Shown: positions 29,699 to 39,535, counted from the first letter of the stretch. The stretch is DNA of 57,373 nucleotides from Vibrio nigripulchritudo ATCC 27043 (GCF_000222685.1 NZ_AFWJ01000146.1:1-57373); one strand, 5' to 3'. Numbers and translations are program-made. The notes: generated from the letters alone by a model not told the origin.

Positions 29699-29732
29699 AA
29701 AAGCTCAATGGCGAAAACCATTGAGCTTTTTT
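29699..29732. terminator. Bidirectional terminator between the transporter and the 738-residue protein gene
   Basis: A 13-bp stem (AAAAGCTCAATGG/CCATTGAGCTTTT) with a CGAAAA loop and T-runs on both strands. It ends the plus-strand transporter operon and the convergent secreted-protein operon. Confidence 0.92.
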
Positions 29733-29748
29733 GTATCGATATAATACC

Positions 29749-31965
29749 CTAATTATTAGAGACGATTTCTCCTGCAATGACAGAAGGCTCACCCGTGACC
29801 GTTGGCATGACACCGATATTGGCATTGCCTGTAATCGATGTTGGCACAGCGACTGCTGGATCCTGAAGAGTGAGTGCGGTGCATTGTCCTGTTGCGTTTT
29901 GCATCTGCTGTTCTATCTCTTTTGCTTTAATCACGTATTGGTTGCTGGACCCCATTAAGGTGCCATCTGCTATTGAGAATTTAGGTCTGTATTGATTACC
30001 TTGCTTCTCATAAGGAATACCCCACAGATCCCCATTTCCCCCGTAATTGAGCAGGAAGGTTTGACCATCGTAATTCCCTGCATTACCAGAGCGGTCATTT
30101 GCATTACTGTGCGAATAACTGAACTGTATTGGTTTATCAAAGGTCACAATGTTGTTCTGGCTATTACGAACGGCAGATAACTGATTCCAACTGCTGATTC
30201 CCGTCTCCCAAACGTAGTAAGTAGTCACGACACTTGGGTCGTAAATATCCCAGACGTTTGTCATGCTCGACGCCACAGTACTTGTTACCATAGGGCCTGA
30301 GCGAACTCCCCAGCTGTGAGGTGAGCTGTTAAGTTGCTGCTTGGTTATGGAGGAATTGTATCTAACAGGTTCGCTATTGCTGTCTCTGACCAGAGTCAGG
30401 GCATTGCTTCCTGAGTTAGAGAAGGAAAAGTCTATGGCTGACGCCACGTTAGACGCCCGAGTCGAGAATGGGCTGCCACTTCCTTCAAAGTTAGCGAGAT
30501 CGGTGAGATCAAATGTACCAATAGGGCATCGGTCGAAGCACTTCAAGGTGACAGAACCATTTTCCAGTAGCTCGCCAGTGCCAGTCTCGCTACCATTTAA
30601 GAAGGTCTGTTCATAGTAGGTCAGGCTGGAAGAGCCATAAAGATATTTCACTTCCCCACCGAGTTGTTCAGACCACATATACAAAGACTCACCAGCATTA
30701 AGTGAAATGAGCTGGTCGGTTACATCAGTAATCTGCTGACCGCTGTCTCCCCAGTTCAGACCTGCTGTAATGTAAAAGCCGTCGGTTCCCACTGAGTCGT
30801 CATTAACAGTCAGGTATTTCACTACCCACTGATTGTAACCCGAGCTGTACACGTTGGAATCCCAATAGGAGAACGATACACCTCTTACGTTGCTGAGTGC
30901 GAGTGTTTTCACTTCATTCTTTATCAGTCGACCTGGGGCAGTAAGCAGCGTGTAATTCTCGGTAGAACCCTGGTCTTCTCTAACCAAAGTGGTGCCGTTT
31001 GCCAAGCTGGAATCACCTTCCGTCCAGACCCCCCAATAGCCTACATGTCCGTAAGCATCGACTTGGTTATCGCTGTCGCTATCGTAACGGAAAGAGAAAC
31101 CACTATTCAAAGAAACCGCGGCTCCAGTGGATGCGTTGTAAAGGTCGTATCGATGAGCAGAATCTGTGAATTGGGTTCTATCAAGACATTGACCTGAATT
31201 ACTACCAGTTTTGAAAGGCAGGCTGGCAACATCACTTGCGGACTGGATAAGTACATTGTTTGCGTTGAACGCTAATGCGTAGGCGTTTCCGGAATTGCTG
31301 CCTCTGTCAGCAGAAGTGATGGCGTTACCAGAAGCTCGATCAGCGCTCATCACGACACTGGCGCTTTGGACATACGTATCGGCGCCTCGGTTACTGGTTT
31401 CGTAGAGTGTAAAACCAATGGAGTTAGCGACGGAATCAGAAGCAACAATTTCGCCAGCGCCATTCTGTGTGCCTTCTAACTGGTCAAACATTTCGAAGTT
31501 GAATGTGAACGCTCCAAAAGGGTTACTCTCGCCGGCACCCGACGTGACCTCCGCTTTGAACTTAATGGCCTGATCGCCATCTCCGCCAGACATTTCTGGA
31601 ATCCAGACGCTAATAACTAAAGGGTCACTGTCTGATTCACGTGTCACGTTAGCAACCGCTTTTAAATAGGAAGGGGTATTGGCTGCCCCTGAAGACTGAC
31701 CGGTTGAACCGTCGTCTTCATTATCGAAACAAGCCGCTTCATCTGCGAGGACCAGATAAGGTCCCTGGTTTGCAAAGTCTGTTGCTTTGAATTGAGCGGT
31801 AAAACACAAAATGCTGTTAACCAGCTCAATGGGCTCTAGCGCTTCTATCCAGACATGAGAACGTTGAGTGGCGTTTGAATAGTCAGTTCCAGTGTCATCA
31901 AAGGCAGCGAGACTTGAAGTCGCAATAAAAATGCTCGATGCGAGCAGAGATTTAGTTATTTTCAT
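29749..31965 (-). CDS. Large secreted protein of unknown function
   Basis: A 738-residue protein with a signal peptide (about 1-21, ending SSLAA). The mature protein is rich in Ser, Asn, Gly, Asp and Tyr and low in Lys, with no membrane helix, typical of a beta-rich surface protein. Cysteines are few and widely spaced, with one CFDRC pair. Recurrent Asp/Asn/Gly stretches could bind calcium, but I see no clear repeat family. Its ATG overlaps the end of a tiny lipoprotein gene by 14 bases, so the two are made together. No homolog recognised; adhesin-like or carbohydrate-binding roles are only possible. Confidence 0.75.
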   Translation of the reverse strand: MKITKSLLASSIFIATSSLAAFDDTGTDYSNATQRSHVWIEALEPIELVNSILCFTAQFKATDFANQGPYLVLADEAACFDNEDDGSTGQSSGAANTPSYLKAVANVTRESDSDPLVISVWIPEMSGGDGDQAIKFKAEVTSGAGESNPFGAFTFNFEMFDQLEGTQNGAGEIVASDSVANSIGFTLYETSNRGADTYVQSASVVMSADRASGNAITSADRGSNSGNAYALAFNANNVLIQSASDVASLPFKTGSNSGQCLDRTQFTDSAHRYDLYNASTGAAVSLNSGFSFRYDSDSDNQVDAYGHVGYWGVWTEGDSSLANGTTLVREDQGSTENYTLLTAPGRLIKNEVKTLALSNVRGVSFSYWDSNVYSSGYNQWVVKYLTVNDDSVGTDGFYITAGLNWGDSGQQITDVTDQLISLNAGESLYMWSEQLGGEVKYLYGSSSLTYYEQTFLNGSETGTGELLENGSVTLKCFDRCPIGTFDLTDLANFEGSGSPFSTRASNVASAIDFSFSNSGSNALTLVRDSNSEPVRYNSSITKQQLNSSPHSWGVRSGPMVTSTVASSMTNVWDIYDPSVVTTYYVWETGISSWNQLSAVRNSQNNIVTFDKPIQFSYSHSNANDRSGNAGNYDGQTFLLNYGGNGDLWGIPYEKQGNQYRPKFSIADGTLMGSSNQYVIKAKEIEQQMQNATGQCTALTLQDPAVAVPTSITGNANIGVMPTVTGEPSVIAGEIVSNN

Positions 31966-32110
31966 TGGTCACAACCTCCAACTGTTCTGGAAGAACCAAC
32001 TGAGACGTTGGTGTTGCTTGGGACTGAGCGGCTGAACTACTGCTGTCACAGCCACTGACGCCTAATACCATGATCAAAGCAGCTAAGCTGCTGTAGAGGG
32101 CTTTTTTCAT
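31952..32110 (-). CDS. Small lipoprotein paired with the 738-residue secreted protein
   Basis: A 52-residue lipoprotein: MKKALYSSLAALIMVLGVSGC puts the acylated cysteine at residue 21, followed by a Ser/Ala/Gln/Thr-rich tail. GGGAGA precedes the ATG at 32110. Its 3' end overlaps the start of the next gene by 14 bases, so translation is probably coupled. The tiny size with a lipid anchor suggests a role in holding or sorting the partner. It recalls the small lipoprotein / large secreted protein arrangement at 5723-7478, without sequence likeness that I can see. Confidence 0.72.
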   Translation of the reverse strand: MKKALYSSLAALIMVLGVSGCDSSSSAAQSQATPTSQLVLPEQLEVVTNENN

Positions 32111-32323
32111 TGTAATGTCTCCCTTTGGTAAGCCATACAATAAAAATATAGAACGCTTATTTAGGAAATCATCATTAAAAATAATGTTATTTAAAATTGT
32201 TTTTAAACAGAGGTGTAGGGGGGAGGTTGAGAGGTTGGCTCGATTTTTGGTAGTTAATATTTATACATTATTGAGCTTTTAAATAAATAATGAGCTTATG
32301 CCTCATGTTGGCTATTGGTGCGA

Positions 32324-32356
32324 GATAAAAAAAGCCCAAACCACTTGGGTTTGGGC
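32324..32356 (-). terminator. Orphan minus-strand terminator
   Basis: A 9-bp perfect stem (GCCCAAACC/GGTTTGGGC) followed on the minus strand by TTTTTTT. No minus-strand coding gene precedes it; it lies 214 bases before the small lipoprotein start. It may end a small RNA or attenuate the lipoprotein operon. Confidence 0.7.
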
Positions 32357-32597
32357 GGATACAAATAGGAGTTAATAAGAAAAAAGCAGCGTTTGTAACA
32401 AGTTGCAGTAAATAAATCAGTCCAATACGACCGCAGACTCGGAATGCCCTGCTTGCTACATATTTTATGACCGGACCAAATTCGGTTAGTTCAAAATTTT
32501 TTCAAATTTTTTTTCTTATTCATAAAGCGTTTAGCCACAAGGTTATGGAATTGTGATGTTATCACCTTGTTAAATAAACTGTGTGGCGGTATATTTT

Positions 32598-32611
32598 CAA
32601 ACAAGCGTTTA
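32598..32611. promoter_or_regulatory. PsrA-like operator before psrA
   Basis: CAAAC-AAGC-GTTTA matches the Pseudomonas PsrA consensus (G/C)AAAC-N2-4-GTTT(G/C) except for the final base. It ends about 16 bases before the psrA ATG, as expected for self-repression. Confidence 0.55.
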
Positions 32612-32626
32612 ATACGAGTGATTAAA

Positions 32627-33253
32627 ATGAGTGCGAAGAATAAAACGAAAGACAAAATTTTGGATGTGGCTGAGGCGCTCTTTGCAGAGCATGGTTTTAA
32701 CGATACTTCTCTAAGAACCATAACAAGTAAAGCAAACGTCAACCTGGCTTCTGTGAATTATCACTTTGGAGACAAAAAGACTTTGGTACGCGCAGTTCTC
32801 AATCGCTATCTGGAAGCCTTTATGCCAGCACTTGGTGAAGCGCTGACTGAACTGAACAAAAAATCAGAGTTCTCCATGGAAGAGGTATTCCTCTCACTTA
32901 AACAGCCTTTGCTATCGCTTAACTCTTTACGTCCGAACGGGGCGAGCCGTTTTATGTCTTTGATTGGCAGAGGTTATACCGATGTACAAGGTCACCTTCG
33001 CTGGTTTATCACCACTCGATACGAAGAAGTTCTGGGGCAATTCACGGGATCTGTGAGTAAGGCGAACCCAGCACTGACACCTGAAACTCTATTCTGGCGA
33101 CTACACTTCACGTTAGGAACCTGTGTCTTCACAATGGCATCGAGCCAGGCTTTGGCAGAAATTGCCTTTAATGACTTTGATAAACAGGTGGACTCAGAAG
33201 CCATCATCGATCAACTGATTCCCTATTTAGCGGCTGGCGTCGCAGCAAAATAA
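32627..33253 (+). CDS. psrA: TetR-family fatty-acid regulator PsrA
   Basis: A 208-residue regulator starting MSAKNKTKDKILDVAEALF. The frame extends 20 codons upstream but the family starts here. The N-terminal helix-turn-helix with SLRTITSKANVNLASVNYHFG is almost the same as in Pseudomonas PsrA, which binds long-chain fatty acids and controls fatty-acid degradation and RpoS-linked genes. It stands 65 bases before fadE on the same strand, the Vibrio arrangement. A PsrA-like operator overlaps its promoter/leader. Probable role: repression of fadE until acyl ligands accumulate. Confidence 0.85.
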   Translation: MSAKNKTKDKILDVAEALFAEHGFNDTSLRTITSKANVNLASVNYHFGDKKTLVRAVLNRYLEAFMPALGEALTELNKKSEFSMEEVFLSLKQPLLSLNSLRPNGASRFMSLIGRGYTDVQGHLRWFITTRYEEVLGQFTGSVSKANPALTPETLFWRLHFTLGTCVFTMASSQALAEIAFNDFDKQVDSEAIIDQLIPYLAAGVAAK

Positions 33254-33318
33254 TCGGTCAATGACCAACCATAACAAAAATAAAGATCAGTTATATAAAG
33301 AAACAAAAGGACTGAAAC

Positions 33319-35610
33319 ATGAGCTCTCTACAAAACCTAAGAAGGAAATGGGTCAGTGACCCTGCCTTCAAATTCTTTAAGAAGGTATTGCCACCACTCT
33401 CTGATACAGAGCGCGAAGCAATGGAAGCCGGCAGCGTATGGTGGGATGGTGAACTGTTCAGCGGTTCTCCGAACTGGCATATGCTTCATCAATACCCGAA
33501 ACCAGAGCTGACGGACGAGGAGCAAAGCTTTGTCGATAACGAACTCGAAACCTTGCTGGGTATGCTCAATGATGACCAGATCGTAAGGCACGATCGCGAT
33601 TTACCAGAAGAAGTATGGGATTACCTGAAAAAAGAACGCTTCTTCTCACTCATCATTTCCAAAGAGTACGGCGGACGTGAATTTTCTGCGCTGGCAAACT
33701 CAACCATTGTTACCAAAATCGCTACTAAGAGTATCAGTGCTGCGGTTTGCGTGATGGTTCCAAACTCTCTTGGTCCTGGTGAGTTGTTATCACACTATGG
33801 AACACAGGAACAAAAAGACTACTGGTTGCCGCGTCTGGCTGATGGTCGTGATATTCCTTGTTTCGCATTAACCGGTCCAGAAGCGGGTTCTGATGCTGGA
33901 GGCATTCCTGATCAGGGTGTTGTATGCATGGGGGAATACGAGGGCGAAGAAGTTCTGGGTATTCGTCTAAGCTGGAACAAGCGCTACATCACGTTAGCTC
34001 CTGTTGCGACCGTACTTGGTCTGGCATTCAAGCTAAAAGATCCAGACGGTTTATTAGGTGACAATCCTGATTTAGGCATTACTTGTGCTTTGATTCCAGC
34101 CGACCACAAAGGGGTGGAACTGGGAGAAAGACACGACCCACTCGGGTTAGCGTTTATGAATGGTCCTACGCGTGGTAACGACGTGTTTATTCCTATGGAA
34201 TGGCTAATCGGTGGAGCAGATTACGCGGGTAAAGGCTGGCGCATGCTGGTGGAATGTTTGTCTGCGGGGCGTGGTATTTCACTGCCCGCTTTAGGTACAT
34301 CAATTGGACACCTCACTTCACGTACAACTGGGGCGTATGCCTATGTGCGTAAGCAGTTCGGCATGTCGATTGGTAAATTTGAGGGTGTGGCAGAAGCAAT
34401 GGGGCGCATCGGTGGTCTGACTTACCTGCTCGAAGCGACCCGAACACTCACAACCACGTCTTTGGATATGAAAGAGAAACCGGGAATCGTTACCGCTATC
34501 GCTAAGTACCATATGACGGAAATCGCACGTACTGTTTTGAACGATTCAATGGACATTCATGCCGGGCGTGCGATTCAGACAGGACCAATGAATTACCTGG
34601 CGCACCATTACTCAGGGATCCCTGTCGCGATTACAGTGGAGGGGGCGAATATCCTGACACGAAACTTGATGATTTTTGGTCAGGGAGCGACTCGTTGCCA
34701 TCCATATGTCTTGAAAGAGATGGAAGCGGCAGCCAACCCAGACAGTAAAGAAGGTGCGAAAGAGTTTGATGAGCTGTTGTTTAAGCACATTGGGCACGCC
34801 ACCAAGAATGCATTCGGTGCATTTGGCGCGGCGCTTACGGGTTCAAAGTTTGTTTCTGCATCTATGAGCGGCGAAACCAAAGTTTACTACCAACACATGA
34901 CGCGTTTGAGCCGTGCTTTAGCAATAAGCTCTGATGTCGCAATGCTGACTCTCGGTGGTGAATTGAAGCGTAAAGAAATGATTTCGGCGCGCTTAGGCGA
35001 CGGTCTTAGCTACTTGTTTATGGGCTCTGCAGTGCTCAAAAAGTATGAAGATGATGGCAGGCAGCAATCGGATCTCGACTATGTGCACTACGCAATGAAC
35101 CATTGTCTGCATAACGCCGCGAAGTCGTTGCAGGAGGCGTATGCGAACTTCCCATCCAAGGCGGCAGGCAAATTCCTGAACTTCCTGGTTTTCCCGTTGG
35201 GTAATCATTTTAACAAGTCGACCGATGATAACGCGGTTTCTATCGCCAATAGTTTGATGACCCCGGGGGCGCATCGCGATCGTCTGACTCACCTGTGTTA
35301 CGTTGGAAAAGACAACGATGACCCAGTTGGCTTGATGGAAAACGCATTCATGGCAATGTACAAAGTGCGTGGTCATGAGCGGAAAGTGATTCAGGGTATC
35401 AAAGACGGCAAGATTGATAAGAAAGCGCCTCTTCAAGAAAGGCTTGAGCAAGCATTGGAACACAAGATTTTGAACAAAGTTGAAGTGGACGAAATCTTGA
35501 GTGCAGACAAGCTGCGTTATCAGGCGATTCAAGTGGATCATTTCAGCCATGATATGGTTGAAACCCGGACTCATAAAACCAACTCGGTATCGCTGAACAG
35601 CGTCGCGTAA
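33319..35610 (+). CDS. fadE: Acyl-CoA dehydrogenase FadE
   Basis: Flavoenzyme catalysing the first step of beta-oxidation. The 763 residues show the large FadE type: an acyl-CoA dehydrogenase domain at about residues 80-480 with CFALTGPEAGSDAG, the FAD-region LPALGTS and GAYAYVRKQFG, and the extra C-terminal domain to the end. Compared with E. coli FadE (about 814) the N-terminal hydrophobic part is missing, as in the second FadE form of many Gammaproteobacteria. AAAGGA lies 7 bases before the ATG. It is probably controlled by the neighbouring PsrA. Confidence 0.94.
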   Translation: MSSLQNLRRKWVSDPAFKFFKKVLPPLSDTEREAMEAGSVWWDGELFSGSPNWHMLHQYPKPELTDEEQSFVDNELETLLGMLNDDQIVRHDRDLPEEVWDYLKKERFFSLIISKEYGGREFSALANSTIVTKIATKSISAAVCVMVPNSLGPGELLSHYGTQEQKDYWLPRLADGRDIPCFALTGPEAGSDAGGIPDQGVVCMGEYEGEEVLGIRLSWNKRYITLAPVATVLGLAFKLKDPDGLLGDNPDLGITCALIPADHKGVELGERHDPLGLAFMNGPTRGNDVFIPMEWLIGGADYAGKGWRMLVECLSAGRGISLPALGTSIGHLTSRTTGAYAYVRKQFGMSIGKFEGVAEAMGRIGGLTYLLEATRTLTTTSLDMKEKPGIVTAIAKYHMTEIARTVLNDSMDIHAGRAIQTGPMNYLAHHYSGIPVAITVEGANILTRNLMIFGQGATRCHPYVLKEMEAAANPDSKEGAKEFDELLFKHIGHATKNAFGAFGAALTGSKFVSASMSGETKVYYQHMTRLSRALAISSDVAMLTLGGELKRKEMISARLGDGLSYLFMGSAVLKKYEDDGRQQSDLDYVHYAMNHCLHNAAKSLQEAYANFPSKAAGKFLNFLVFPLGNHFNKSTDDNAVSIANSLMTPGAHRDRLTHLCYVGKDNDDPVGLMENAFMAMYKVRGHERKVIQGIKDGKIDKKAPLQERLEQALEHKILNKVEVDEILSADKLRYQAIQVDHFSHDMVETRTHKTNSVSLNSVA

Positions 35611-35632
35611 ACGCTGACAAAGCATACACTTC

Positions 35633-35662
35633 AAAAGCGCTGCAGCAATGCAGCGCTTTTTT
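35633..35662 (+). terminator. Terminator of fadE
   Basis: A perfect 12-bp stem (AAAAGCGCTGCA/TGCAGCGCTTTT) with a GCAA loop and T-run, 23 bases after the stop. Confidence 0.93.
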
Positions 35663-35761
35663 GTACAAACAGCTCCAACCACTTTCTCATTTCACAAGAA
35701 ATTAGGTGCGAAACGCTTTGTAAACTTTTATCCTAGCAAAGTTTTTTTAAGGGAAATGAAT

Positions 35762-36964
35762 ATGATCATCAAACCAAGAATTCGTGGCTTCATTTGTACG
35801 ACGACACACCCAGTTGGCTGTGAAGCAAACGTAAAAGAACAAATCGAATACACCAAAGCGCAAGGTCCTATCAAAAATGCTCCTAAGCGCGTATTAGTTG
35901 TTGGTTCTTCAAGCGGTTACGGCTTGTCTTCTCGTATTGCCGCTGCATTCGGTGGTGGTGCATCAACCATTGGTGTGTTTTTCGAAAAAGCTGGTACAGA
36001 GAAAAAGCCTGGCACAGCGGGTTGGTACAACTCAGCGGCTTTTGACAAGTTGGCAAAAGAAGAAGGCTTGTACTCTAAAAGCTTAAACGGCGACGCATTC
36101 TCAAACGAAGCGAAACAAAAGACCATCGATTTGATCAAAGAAGACTTGGGTCAGATTGATATGGTAGTTTACTCTCTGGCTTCTCCAGTGCGTAAGCTTC
36201 CTGAAACGGGTGAGCTAATCCGTTCGTCTCTTAAGCCTATCGGTGACACGTACACTTCAACTGCGGTAGACACTAACAAAGATGTGATCATCGAAGCGAG
36301 TGTTGAACCAGCGACAGAACAGGAAATCAAAGACACGGTTACCGTGATGGGTGGCGAAGACTGGGAATTGTGGATTCAAGCCCTGTCTGAAGCAGGTGTT
36401 CTGACAGAAGGTTGTAAGACAGTAGCGTACAGCTACATCGGTACCGAGCTGACTTGGCCAATCTACTGGGATGGTGCTCTAGGTCAGGCGAAGATGGATC
36501 TGGATCGTGCGGCTTCTGCACTTAACGACAAGCTTGCAGCGACTGGCGGTAGCGCAAATGTTGCGGTACTGAAGTCGGTTGTCACTCAGGCGAGTTCTGC
36601 GATTCCAGTCATGCCTCTTTACATCGCAATGGTCTTCAAGAAAATGCGTGAAGAAGGTGTACACGAAGGTTGTATGGAACAGATCTTCCGTATGTTCAGC
36701 CAGCGCTTATACAAAGAAGATGGTTCAGTACCTGAAGTAGACGAGAAGAACCGTCTACGCTTGGATGACTGGGAACTGCGTGATGACATTCAGCAGTACT
36801 GTCGTGATCTATGGCCTCAGATTACCAGCGAAAACTTGAAAGAGCTGACGGACTACGTTGAATACAAAGAAGAGTTCTTGAAGCTGTTTGGCTTTGGTTG
36901 TGAAGGTGTTGACTACGAAGCAGATGTTAACCCTGCTGTAGAGTTTGATGTTCAGGACATCTAA
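35762..36964 (+). CDS. fabV: Enoyl-ACP/trans-2-enoyl-CoA reductase FabV
   Basis: NADH-dependent reductase completing each round of fatty-acid elongation. The 400 residues starting [20 protein letters not shown] match FabV of V. cholerae (about 401). The nucleotide-binding loop [11 protein letters not shown] is near residue 50 and the catalytic Tyr-x8-Lys pair is Y235 and K244. The open frame extends 38 codons upstream into the fadE terminator, but AAGGGA lies 7 bases before the ATG at 35762. FabV is naturally insensitive to triclosan compared with FabI. Confidence 0.97.
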   Translation: MIIKPRIRGFICTTTHPVGCEANVKEQIEYTKAQGPIKNAPKRVLVVGSSSGYGLSSRIAAAFGGGASTIGVFFEKAGTEKKPGTAGWYNSAAFDKLAKEEGLYSKSLNGDAFSNEAKQKTIDLIKEDLGQIDMVVYSLASPVRKLPETGELIRSSLKPIGDTYTSTAVDTNKDVIIEASVEPATEQEIKDTVTVMGGEDWELWIQALSEAGVLTEGCKTVAYSYIGTELTWPIYWDGALGQAKMDLDRAASALNDKLAATGGSANVAVLKSVVTQASSAIPVMPLYIAMVFKKMREEGVHEGCMEQIFRMFSQRLYKEDGSVPEVDEKNRLRLDDWELRDDIQQYCRDLWPQITSENLKELTDYVEYKEEFLKLFGFGCEGVDYEADVNPAVEFDVQDI

Positions 36965-36983
36965 CGATTACCTTTGATATATG

Positions 36984-37010
36984 AAAGGCGCTCAGTGAGC
37001 GCCTTTTTTG
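36984..37010. terminator. Terminator of fabV
   Basis: A perfect 10-bp stem (AAAGGCGCTC/GAGCGCCTTT) with an AGT loop and six Ts, 20 bases after the fabV stop. The A-run on the left lets it serve the convergent ybjL-like gene weakly. Confidence 0.92.
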
Positions 37011-37032
37011 TGACTGCGTAAATTAACGGATT

Positions 37033-38715
37033 CTAGGTAATGATGATCAAGAACGTACCTGCCAAAGTCATCAGGATATTAGCGATAGCGTAAGTACCTG
37101 CGTAACCCAGTGCTGGAATGGTCGATTTAGCTTGTTCGTTAACCACGTCCATTGCCGGACCACAGGTTCGTGCCCCCACTATCGCACCAATCAGAAGTGC
37201 TCGGTTCATCTTAAGAACATAAGCACCAACCAGGTAAGCAATCATCACCGGAATTATACTCACCAGTAAACTTACCCCTAATATCTGAGGGCCGACTTTT
37301 GTCATGTAAGACACTATGCTGTCACCGGCACTTAATCCAATACCCACCATAAAGAACATTAATCCCAGGTCTTTGACCATATTCAATGCACCCTGAGGGA
37401 CGTAACCGAAGGTAGGGTGGTTGGCTCTCAAAAATCCAAGTGTGATTCCTGAAAGTAAAAGCCCCACGGCATTACCCAATCCAAAGGTAACCTGACCAAA
37501 GGTCATGGTAATCAAGCCAAATAAAATACCTAGAATGAAGAAGCTACAGAACGCCAATAAGTCGGCCATTTGGCTATGAATCGAGATGAAACCGATTCGT
37601 TCTGCTAGCCCCATCACTCGGCTTTTCTCACCACTGACCTGAAGAATGTCGCCTTTCGCGAGCACGATATTAAGATCCATCGGCATTTCAATTTGCGCTC
37701 TTACGACTCGGTTTAGGAAACAACCGTATTCAGAGAGGTTCAAATCAGAAAGCTTTTTGCCTGCGATGCTGTCACTTTTTACAACGATTTCTTCTTCAAC
37801 AATTCGGAGGTCGAGCAGGTTACGGTCGAAAACCTCCTTGCCGTTCCTAAAGCTAGGGTCGAGTCGGGCATGGCTGTCGGGGTAACCAACCAAGGCGATT
37901 TCGTCGCCTTCCTGAAGAATGGCATCACCATCAGGGTGGGCAAGAATACCGTTTCGACGAATACGCTCTATATAACAACCTGTTTGACGGTAAATGCCCA
38001 GCTCACGGAGGTTTTTACCATCTGTCCAGTCGACCAGTTCAATACCAACGCGATAGGCACGAATGATAGGCAGATAGACTTTTCTCTGAGCGGAGGTATC
38101 TAGCCCACGTTCTTGAGCAATTTGAGTTGCTGAGTCGTGCAGGTTTTGCTTTTGTAGCTTTGGTAAAAGCTTGGCAAGCAGGATCATGCTGGTTAAACCT
38201 ACCAAATAAGCAATCGCATAACCTACCGACAAGTTCTCTCTTACCTTATCCATGGTGATGTCTGCAGGAACAGAAGCAAGACCGGTTTTTAAAGCATCCT
38301 GAGCACCAACCAATATCGGGGTAGAGGTAAGCGAACCTGCCATCATTCCAGCAGAGAAACCAAAGTCTAGTTCCAAATAACTGCTGATAAAGTAGGTTAA
38401 CCCCAAGGCAGAGGAAAGCACGGTCAGGCTGAGAATAAAATAGTGCTTGCCGTCTCTGAAGAAAATACCAAAGAAGTTCGGTCCGGCTTCGATGCCGACG
38501 CAAAAGATGAATAACATAAAGCCAATGGTTAACGCATCGGCATTAAATGAGAAACCCAAATTTCCCATAAATATGGCGCTAATAAGCACACCAATGGCAC
38601 TGCCTAGCTGCATTCGACCAAATTGAATTTTGCCGATACCCAACCCCATGGCCAGGACGACGAAGATGAGCAAAATTGGGTTTTGCTCAAGTAAGATAAC
38701 GATATCGATGTTCAC
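37033..38715 (-). CDS. ybjL: YbjL/YidE-type transporter (aspartate-alanine exchanger family)
   Basis: A 560-residue inner-membrane protein, equal in size to E. coli YbjL (561). Two sets of about five or six membrane segments flank a central cytosolic region (about 205-375) with two TrkA-C-like (RCK_C) ligand domains. Family blocks [25 protein letters not shown] and [14 protein letters not shown] are present. Members exchange amino acids such as aspartate and alanine, but the substrate here is not known. The next gene, on the same strand and upstream, is grxA; the same neighbours occur in E. coli. Confidence 0.9.
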   Translation of the reverse strand: MNIDIVILLEQNPILLIFVVLAMGLGIGKIQFGRMQLGSAIGVLISAIFMGNLGFSFNADALTIGFMLFIFCVGIEAGPNFFGIFFRDGKHYFILSLTVLSSALGLTYFISSYLELDFGFSAGMMAGSLTSTPILVGAQDALKTGLASVPADITMDKVRENLSVGYAIAYLVGLTSMILLAKLLPKLQKQNLHDSATQIAQERGLDTSAQRKVYLPIIRAYRVGIELVDWTDGKNLRELGIYRQTGCYIERIRRNGILAHPDGDAILQEGDEIALVGYPDSHARLDPSFRNGKEVFDRNLLDLRIVEEEIVVKSDSIAGKKLSDLNLSEYGCFLNRVVRAQIEMPMDLNIVLAKGDILQVSGEKSRVMGLAERIGFISIHSQMADLLAFCSFFILGILFGLITMTFGQVTFGLGNAVGLLLSGITLGFLRANHPTFGYVPQGALNMVKDLGLMFFMVGIGLSAGDSIVSYMTKVGPQILGVSLLVSIIPVMIAYLVGAYVLKMNRALLIGAIVGARTCGPAMDVVNEQAKSTIPALGYAGTYAIANILMTLAGTFLIIIT

Positions 38716-38840
38716 TGCTCTCTAACTCGGAATCGCTGTGAAGGAATGGAAAAGGAAGGTGAAGTGTAACCGAAAGTTACTGCTGTAATAAGTGATTTAT
38801 TAGCTTTTTTGACTAAATTTTTACGCGTTGTTCAGATAAA

Positions 38841-38872
38841 AAAATACAGCCCGCAAATGCGGGCTGTATTTT
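38841..38872 (-). terminator. Terminator of grxA
   Basis: A perfect 14-bp stem (AAAATACAGCCCGC/GCGGGCTGTATTTT) with an AAAT loop; on the minus strand it is followed by TTT. It lies 21 bases after the grxA stop. Confidence 0.93.
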
Positions 38873-38893
38873 AATAAAATCAGCGACTTGATA

Positions 38894-39157
38894 TTAGTCG
38901 TAAAGACCTAGGTTTTCCTTCGCGTAAGCTTCAAATTCTGTGAAACCACCAACGTGGTCTTGGTCGACAAAAATTTGAGGAACGGTTTCTACAGGCTTAC
39001 CTACCGTCTTTTCCAAATCGGCTTTGCTGATGCCTTCAGCATGAATATCAACGTAGCGATAGTTGAAATCGTCACGTTCATCTTTCAATTTATCAGCAAG
39101 GTCTTTCGCACGCACACAGAAAGGGCAACCAGGACGACCAAAAATCACTACAAACAT
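38894..39157 (-). CDS. grxA: Glutaredoxin 1
   Basis: An 87-residue cytosolic redox protein beginning MFVVIFGRPGCPFCVRAKDLA, with the dithiol active site C11-P-F-C14. The TVPQIFVDQ and GGFTEFEAY blocks complete the glutaredoxin fold and are nearly those of E. coli GrxA. The frame is open 14 codons upstream, but the start at 39157 fits the family and has an AAGGAGA site. It reduces disulfides with glutathione, including in ribonucleotide reductase. Confidence 0.96.
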   Translation of the reverse strand: MFVVIFGRPGCPFCVRAKDLADKLKDERDDFNYRYVDIHAEGISKADLEKTVGKPVETVPQIFVDQDHVGGFTEFEAYAKENLGLYD

Positions 39158-39535
39158 ATTCTTCTCCTTTGTTCTAATGGTGCCACTATGCCTGATCAAA
39201 CGTGGGAAATAAAGCTCGAAAAACCATTTGCTTCAATAGGTTTTGCCTATCAAACTTTGTCTGGTTAATTCTTGTCAAATTCGTTGAGATTTTGGCTCAG
39301 TTGGAGCGGTCTTTTTATAAGAGTAAAGTTGCACCTACATTTGCGATCTGCTTCTTAGCGTGATGCGACAGATTTTGTTCTGAGACATAGACTGAAGACG
39401 CATTTGAACGTAAAACATATAGTGTCCATACTGCAAAATGGACTTTGTTTCGGTGTAAATTAACGCGATTTTATTTGTTTTGTTTAGAACTTAACTCATT
39501 GATTTAAAGCTTAACCTGGGCTGAAAGGAGTTAAC
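39158..39535. other. Intergenic region between grxA and the alcohol dehydrogenase gene
   Basis: 378 noncoding bases holding the divergent promoters. I see no convincing binding site, hairpin or small gene. A partial TGTAA near 39454 is not enough for a HexR site. Confidence 0.4.

Larger units (their letters stand above)
32141..32626. other. Divergent intergenic region
   Basis: About 500 noncoding bases between the small lipoprotein (minus) and psrA (plus). It holds a strong hairpin at 32334-32356 that is a terminator only on the minus strand (followed there by seven Ts), with no minus-strand gene upstream of it, and a PsrA-like operator just before psrA. The stretch 32357-32520 could be a leader or a small RNA. 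Confidence 0.5.

Noticed and set aside
32468-32480. GACCGGACCA, partly resembling a FadR operator upstream of psrA
   Set aside because: Only the TGGTC half fits the FadR palindrome TGGTC-N-GACCA; the other half is wrong.
32491-32742. Minus-strand 83-codon frame overlapping the start of psrA, which might explain the orphan terminator
   Set aside because: It is the antisense of psrA coding sequence and has a low-complexity Lys/Asn end; an RNA explanation is preferred.
39454-39470. TGTAAATTAACG as a HexR operator before the alcohol dehydrogenase gene
   Set aside because: Only the left half matches TGTAAT...ATTACA; the right half is absent.
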